This document shows positions 5,990-8,820 of a stretch of 8,820 bases of DNA, one piece after another. Source of the stretch: an uncultured Mucilaginibacter sp. (GTDB lineage: Bacteria > Bacteroidota > Bacteroidia > Sphingobacteriales > Sphingobacteriaceae); contig CAMLFI010000083.1 in the NCBI GenBank assembly GCA_946479225.1, forward strand, positions 1 to 8,820, read 5' to 3'. Position 1 is the stretch's first letter; each line of letters begins with the position of its first letter. Both the position numbers and the translations under genes were made by a program. The notes beneath the pieces are model-generated. The model had not been told where the DNA came from and did not search any database. It saw only the letters and a program-made list of their open reading frames with translations.

Positions 5990-6556
5990 ATGGAAATACA
6001 CGACGATAAAGTTTTCAACGGTCAAAGCTTCGCGGGGCAAACTACACGTGGCGGCGAGTTCAATAACTGCACTTTTAAAAAATGCGACCTTAAGGAAAGC
6101 GAGTTTGCACAGGCGAAATTTATTGATTGTGTTTTTGAGGATTGCGACCTGTCAATGATGAAGTGGGACCGCTCAACGCTTAACAATGCTGTATTTAAGA
6201 GGTGTAAAATACTGGGTGTAAACTTTAGCCAATGTGCCGATTTTTTGTTCGCGGTTGAATTTGATGCCTGCATTTTAGATTACTCGTCGTTTATGGGCAA
6301 AAAGATGCTGAAGACAAAATTTGTGAAATGTTCACTAAAAGAAACCACCTTTACACAAGCGGATCTGTGCGGTTCTGTATTTGATGAATGCAATTTGCTG
6401 GATACTGTTTTCAGGCAAACCAACCTCACTTCGGTTAACTTCAGCACCGCCTACAATTTCATAATCGAGCCTGAATTGAACACCTTAAACAAAGCTATTT
6501 TTGCTACCCACAGTTTGCCGGGATTGCTGCATAAGTATAATTTGAAGATTGTCTAA
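5990..6556 (+). CDS. Pentapeptide-repeat protein, function unknown
   Basis: The 188-residue protein has no signal peptide or membrane segment and is mostly a right-handed quadrilateral beta-helix. A Phe/Leu/Ile/Trp occupies every fifth position at residues 24, 29, 34 ... 79 (twelve turns-worth of repeats), then after a break of two extra residues the phase restarts at 91, 96, 101 ... 151 (thirteen repeats, Met at 106). Cysteines are unusually common beside the core positions (27, 32, 47, 52, 72, 82, 94, 114, 127, 134). The end (FIIEPELNTLNKAIF...LPGLLHKYNLKI) leaves the helix and resembles the tails of other Bacteroidota pentapeptide proteins. Such proteins include the DNA-mimic gyrase protectors MfpA and Qnr, but I see nothing that identifies this as one. 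It stands alone between a terminator/repeat region and the sigma factor gene, on the same strand as both. Confidence 0.9.
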   Translation: MEIHDDKVFNGQSFAGQTTRGGEFNNCTFKKCDLKESEFAQAKFIDCVFEDCDLSMMKWDRSTLNNAVFKRCKILGVNFSQCADFLFAVEFDACILDYSSFMGKKMLKTKFVKCSLKETTFTQADLCGSVFDECNLLDTVFRQTNLTSVNFSTAYNFIIEPELNTLNKAIFATHSLPGLLHKYNLKIV

Positions 6557-6581
6557 CCCATTTTTGAACGCGCTGCCCTCA

Positions 6582-6613
6582 TTTCATAAATCCCCCAAAA
6601 ACAGTTAGTTTTG
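6582..6613 (+). promoter_or_regulatory. Promoter of the sigma factor operon
   Basis: TTTC (6582-6585), a 20-base spacer and TAGTTTTG (6606-6613) fit the Bacteroidota consensus, with an exact -7 box and one mismatch at -33. The GTG start codon at 6621 is only 7 bases beyond the box, so the message would have little or no leader. Confidence 0.55.
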
Positions 6614-6620
6614 TTAATCC

Positions 6621-7190
6621 GTGAAGTTTTTTACCAAACCAGTTAGGCCTGATGATGCAGATGATAATGAACTGCTAAACCGATATCGCGAAAGCGGCGA
6701 TCTGGCTGTGTTAGGTAGGTTGTATCAAAAATATATGCAGCTTGTTTATGGGGTTTGTTTAAAATACCTGCAGGACGAAGAACCATCAAAAGATGCAGTA
6801 ATGGCAATTTTTGAAGAGCTGGTAACCAAGGTAAAACAGCATGATGTGAAGCAGTTCAGGAGCTGGTTATATGTGTTGGCACGTAACCATTGTTTAATGC
6901 AATTACGCTCCGGCAAAAAAATGGAAACAGTTGGTTTGGATGACTTTATGGAATTTAACCCTGTTTTGCATCCTGAAGATAACAACAGGGAAGAAGCGCT
7001 TACCGCTTTAGAAAAATGCATGGATAAATTAATACCCGCGCAAAAACAAAGCGTTGATCTGTTTTATTTAAAAGAGAAATGCTATAAAGAAATAGCCGAC
7101 TTAACCGGTTTTACACTTAACGAGGTTAAAAGCTATATACAAAACGGTAAACGCAACCTTAAAATTTGTTTAGAGAGAAGCAGTGGATAG
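6621..7190 (+). CDS. ECF-type RNA polymerase sigma-70 factor
   Basis: The 189-residue protein directs RNA polymerase to its own promoter set. Region 2 covers about 17-97: ELLNRYRESGDLAVLGRLY, then LVYGVCLKYLQD at 41-52, then FRSWLYVLARNHCL at 79-92, the usual region 2.3-2.4 pattern. Region 4 is at about 125-182, with KEIADLTGFTLNEVKSYIQ at 156-174 as the helix-turn-helix. Length is normal for the family. The start is GTG (GTG AAG TTT TTT); the next in-frame ATG, at 6735, is inside region 2, so GTG is needed for a complete domain. No Shine-Dalgarno site is present, and an exact promoter box ends 7 bases upstream, which suggests leaderless translation. The gene overlaps the following membrane protein gene by 8 bases, implying translational coupling and a shared role, probably as sigma and regulator. 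The regulon is unknown. Confidence 0.9.
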   Translation: MKFFTKPVRPDDADDNELLNRYRESGDLAVLGRLYQKYMQLVYGVCLKYLQDEEPSKDAVMAIFEELVTKVKQHDVKQFRSWLYVLARNHCLMQLRSGKKMETVGLDDFMEFNPVLHPEDNNREEALTALEKCMDKLIPAQKQSVDLFYLKEKCYKEIADLTGFTLNEVKSYIQNGKRNLKICLERSSG

Positions 7191-8460
7191 CAGGAACGCC
7201 GACATATTGCAAATTAAAAAGTACCTGGAAGGGAAGCTGGATACGCGTGCGATGTACGAGCTGGAACGCCGTGCGTTGGATGATCCCTTTTTGATGGATG
7301 CGATGGAAGGTTATGAAACTGCCGGGAACCAGAATAAGGCTTCTGCTGAACTGGCTGCTGCTTTGCAGCATCGTTTGCAAAAGCCAAAAGGGCGTATCAT
7401 TTCTTTAAGTACGCTGGCAATGGCAGCTTCGGTTGTAGCGGTGCTTACTGTTGGCGGCTGGTGGATTTTTTCGCGCCCGGCAATAAATAAGGCTCAGATT
7501 GCGGCGCATGTAGAAACTGATCATACCTCGGTTACTCCATCTCCGCTTGTTAATGAACCGCAGATCGTCATCAATAAAGATTCCCTTTTAGCTTCGAATA
7601 ACAGACCAAAAGTGATATTAAGATCGCCGGTAACATCACTGCAACGTACCTATTATAACAAATCGGAAGGAAACGCCTACGATGTGCCGGTAACATCCGA
7701 CGAAACAGCTGAAATTGCTTCATCTGGTGCACGGGATAATAACCTGTTTGAAGACGCTCAGGCGCCTGTAAGTGCCCGCGCAAGGAAAGACTCGGTGCCG
7801 TTTAACGAAATGGTTGTGATGGGCTATGCTAAGCAACGTAGCAAAGCGCAAACTGATGTTTTAAAAGAGCAAACAATTGCGGCAGCAAAAGCTGCTCCTT
7901 CTACAGTTGTATTGGCCACCATAAAGGGGAAAGTGTTAAGCGAGGACGGCCAGCCGTTGCCCGGTGTTGCTGTTAGGGCGGGGAACAATGCCAGCTCTAC
8001 GTTTACCGATAAAGATGGCGCGTATACACTAAATATTGACAGCCTTAATACAAATATTAGCTACAATTATATAGGTTACCGTGCGCGGACTGTAGACGCT
8101 AAAGATGCGCCGGCTAAAGTGATGCTTGAGCCGGAACAGATGATGTTAAACGAAGTGGTGATAGCCAGGCCGGATGGAACACAGCCGGATGCACAGCCTA
8201 AATACGGCTGGGAGAATTTTCAAAAATATCTGAATGCCAATTCAGTGCTGCCTAACGGCAAAACCGCAAGCTCGCGGGTAAGCTTTACCGTTCATAAGGA
8301 CGGGACGCTAAGTAATTTCGAGATCAATAAAGCGGATAATGATATTGCGGGGCAAAAAGCTATCCAGCTGATCAAAAACGGTCCTGAATGGGTGGGAAGC
8401 CCGAAGGGACAACCAAAGAAAATAACCGTAACGGTAAAATTCCACAAACCCGAAAAATAG
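7183..8460 (+). CDS. Single-pass membrane protein with anti-sigma-like N-terminus, carboxypeptidase-like regulatory domain and TonB-C-like end
   Basis: The 425-residue protein starts at GTG inside the end of the sigma gene (GTGGATAG contains both start and stop). Residues 1-70 are a cytoplasmic helical part (ILQIKKYLEGKLDTRAMYELERRALDDPF), where an anti-sigma factor would bind its sigma factor. One membrane segment lies at about 72-97. A low-complexity periplasmic stretch follows. FNEMVVMGYAKQ at 207-218 resembles the LNEVVVVGYG motif of SusC-type receptors. A carboxypeptidase-like regulatory beta-sandwich is at about 247-316 (IKGKVLSEDGQPLPGVAVRA...TDKDGAYTL), then LNEVVIA at 322-328. Residues 342-421 (YGWENFQKYL to VTVKFHKP) resemble the C-terminal domain of TonB. 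The family is known in Bacteroidota next to sigma factors, and control of the upstream sigma factor is inferred from context. No HHCC zinc site of ZAS anti-sigma factors is seen. Confidence 0.85.
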   Translation: MDSRNADILQIKKYLEGKLDTRAMYELERRALDDPFLMDAMEGYETAGNQNKASAELAAALQHRLQKPKGRIISLSTLAMAASVVAVLTVGGWWIFSRPAINKAQIAAHVETDHTSVTPSPLVNEPQIVINKDSLLASNNRPKVILRSPVTSLQRTYYNKSEGNAYDVPVTSDETAEIASSGARDNNLFEDAQAPVSARARKDSVPFNEMVVMGYAKQRSKAQTDVLKEQTIAAAKAAPSTVVLATIKGKVLSEDGQPLPGVAVRAGNNASSTFTDKDGAYTLNIDSLNTNISYNYIGYRARTVDAKDAPAKVMLEPEQMMLNEVVIARPDGTQPDAQPKYGWENFQKYLNANSVLPNGKTASSRVSFTVHKDGTLSNFEINKADNDIAGQKAIQLIKNGPEWVGSPKGQPKKITVTVKFHKPEK

Positions 8461-8464
8461 TAGA

Positions 8465-8774
8465 TTACATTGTCCGCTTGTTCCTGTCGGCGTAGCCAAA
8501 TACTTTTTGCAGTAGCGGCGTTGTTCGGAAACCAATGTTTTGGCGTATTTTAAGTTCTTCCTGCGCTATTTGGTAAAACACCCCCTCAACGGCTTTTTGC
8601 GTAACATATTCGCCTATATCCGGGTTCAGTTTAGTCACCAGCGGTATTTTATTATAAGCGGTCACCGCATCCGTATAATAACGGGTAGCGCCTACCTTGC
8701 TCAAACTTGTTTGTATAACCGGCTTAAATTGATTCACCAATTCAGTAGTGGTGGTACGTTTAAAATATTGCGTA
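8465..8774 (-). CDS. DUF4197 family protein, 5' end missing at contig end
   Basis: On the minus strand an open frame enters from the last genomic base and ends at TAA (8467-8465), giving about 102 codons of the C-terminal part. It reads TQYFKRTTTTELVNQFKP, then VGATRYYTDAVTAYNKI, NPDIGEYVTQKAVEGVFYQIAQEELKIRQN and ends TPLLQKVFGYADRNKRTM. The blocks YFK, DYVTQKxxxGxF-like, EExxIRxN-like and LLxKVFG are those of DUF4197, a family of exported proteins of unknown function. A TTG at 8740-8738 could be read as a start but the homologous sequence continues upstream of it, so the gene is truncated, not short. The stop is 4 bases from the stop of the convergent membrane protein gene, and I see no terminator between them. 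Confidence 0.85.
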
Positions 8775-8820
8775 AGATCGGAAGAGCGTCGTGTAGGGAA
8801 AGAGTGTAGATCTCGGTGGT
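8775..8820. other. Illumina sequencing adapter, not genomic
   Basis: From AGATCGGAAGAGC at 8775 to the last base, all 46 bases match the reverse complement of the Illumina universal (P5 side) adapter as I know it (AGATCGGAAGAGCGTCGTGT, then AGGGAAAGAGTGTAGATCTC, then GGTGGT). The DUF4197 reading frame is lost exactly at the junction. This is untrimmed read-through at a contig end. Confidence 0.97.

Noticed and set aside
5990..6556. Quinolone-resistance Qnr protein
   Set aside because: The fold class is shared, but the C-terminal tail differs from the Qnr end and nothing else ties it to gyrase.
8465..8740. DUF4197 as a complete short protein from a TTG start
   Set aside because: DUF4197-like sequence (TQYFKRTTTTELVNQFKP) continues upstream of the TTG to the end of genomic sequence, so the gene is truncated.
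8540..8809. 89-codon plus-strand reading frame
   Set aside because: It is antisense to the DUF4197 gene and its last codons are adapter sequence.

Overview
The window looks like chromosomal DNA of a Bacteroidota bacterium, most likely of the family Sphingobacteriaceae (a Mucilaginibacter/Pedobacter type). The reasons are promoter-like sites of the Bacteroidota form (TTTG, about 19-20 bases, TAnnTTTG), few Shine-Dalgarno sites, a sigma factor overlapping a membrane gene that carries a carboxypeptidase-like regulatory domain and SusC-like motifs, a DUF4197 gene, and an adjacent E1-alpha/E2 pair of pyruvate dehydrogenase. The genus is inferred from impression only. The final 46 bases are not genomic: they match the Illumina adapter, so the true sequence ends at 8774.

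Left part (1-2576). A truncated SPFH/band 7 membrane protein gene on the minus strand is divergent from a gene for a 61-residue two-helix membrane protein; a near-perfect 24-base palindrome lies between them. The small gene converges, with a 2-base gap, on a minus-strand gene for a CapA-type metallophosphatase-like lipoprotein. Upstream of that, also on the minus strand, is a secreted NlpC/P60 cysteine peptidase with a strong promoter and a clear intrinsic terminator. The terminator ends only 6 bases before the CapA start codon.

Centre (2577-5775). A 361-base AT-rich divergent region leads into pdhA (pyruvate dehydrogenase E1 alpha) and pdhC (dihydrolipoamide acetyltransferase E2 with two lipoyl domains). 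The 117-base spacer between them holds five copies of an AATTCAAT core in both orientations. The unit ends in a strong intrinsic terminator. The E1 beta and E3 genes are not here and must lie elsewhere for a working complex.

Right part (5776-8774). A 92-base imperfect palindrome, probably a dispersed intergenic repeat, precedes a pentapeptide-repeat protein. Then comes a two-gene unit: an ECF-type sigma-70 factor, possibly translated from a leaderless GTG-start message, overlapping by 8 bases a single-pass membrane protein. That protein has an anti-sigma-like cytoplasmic part, a carboxypeptidase-like regulatory domain and a TonB-C-like end. The last gene, DUF4197 on the minus strand, converges on it with a 4-base gap and is cut by the contig end.

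Most genes are ordinary housekeeping or envelope genes. I see no defence system, prophage, CRISPR array, tRNA, rRNA or transposase, and no convincing undescribed multi-gene system. The points worth a second look are the adapter, the non-coding repeats, the terminator next to the CapA start, and the sigma/anti-sigma-like pair.
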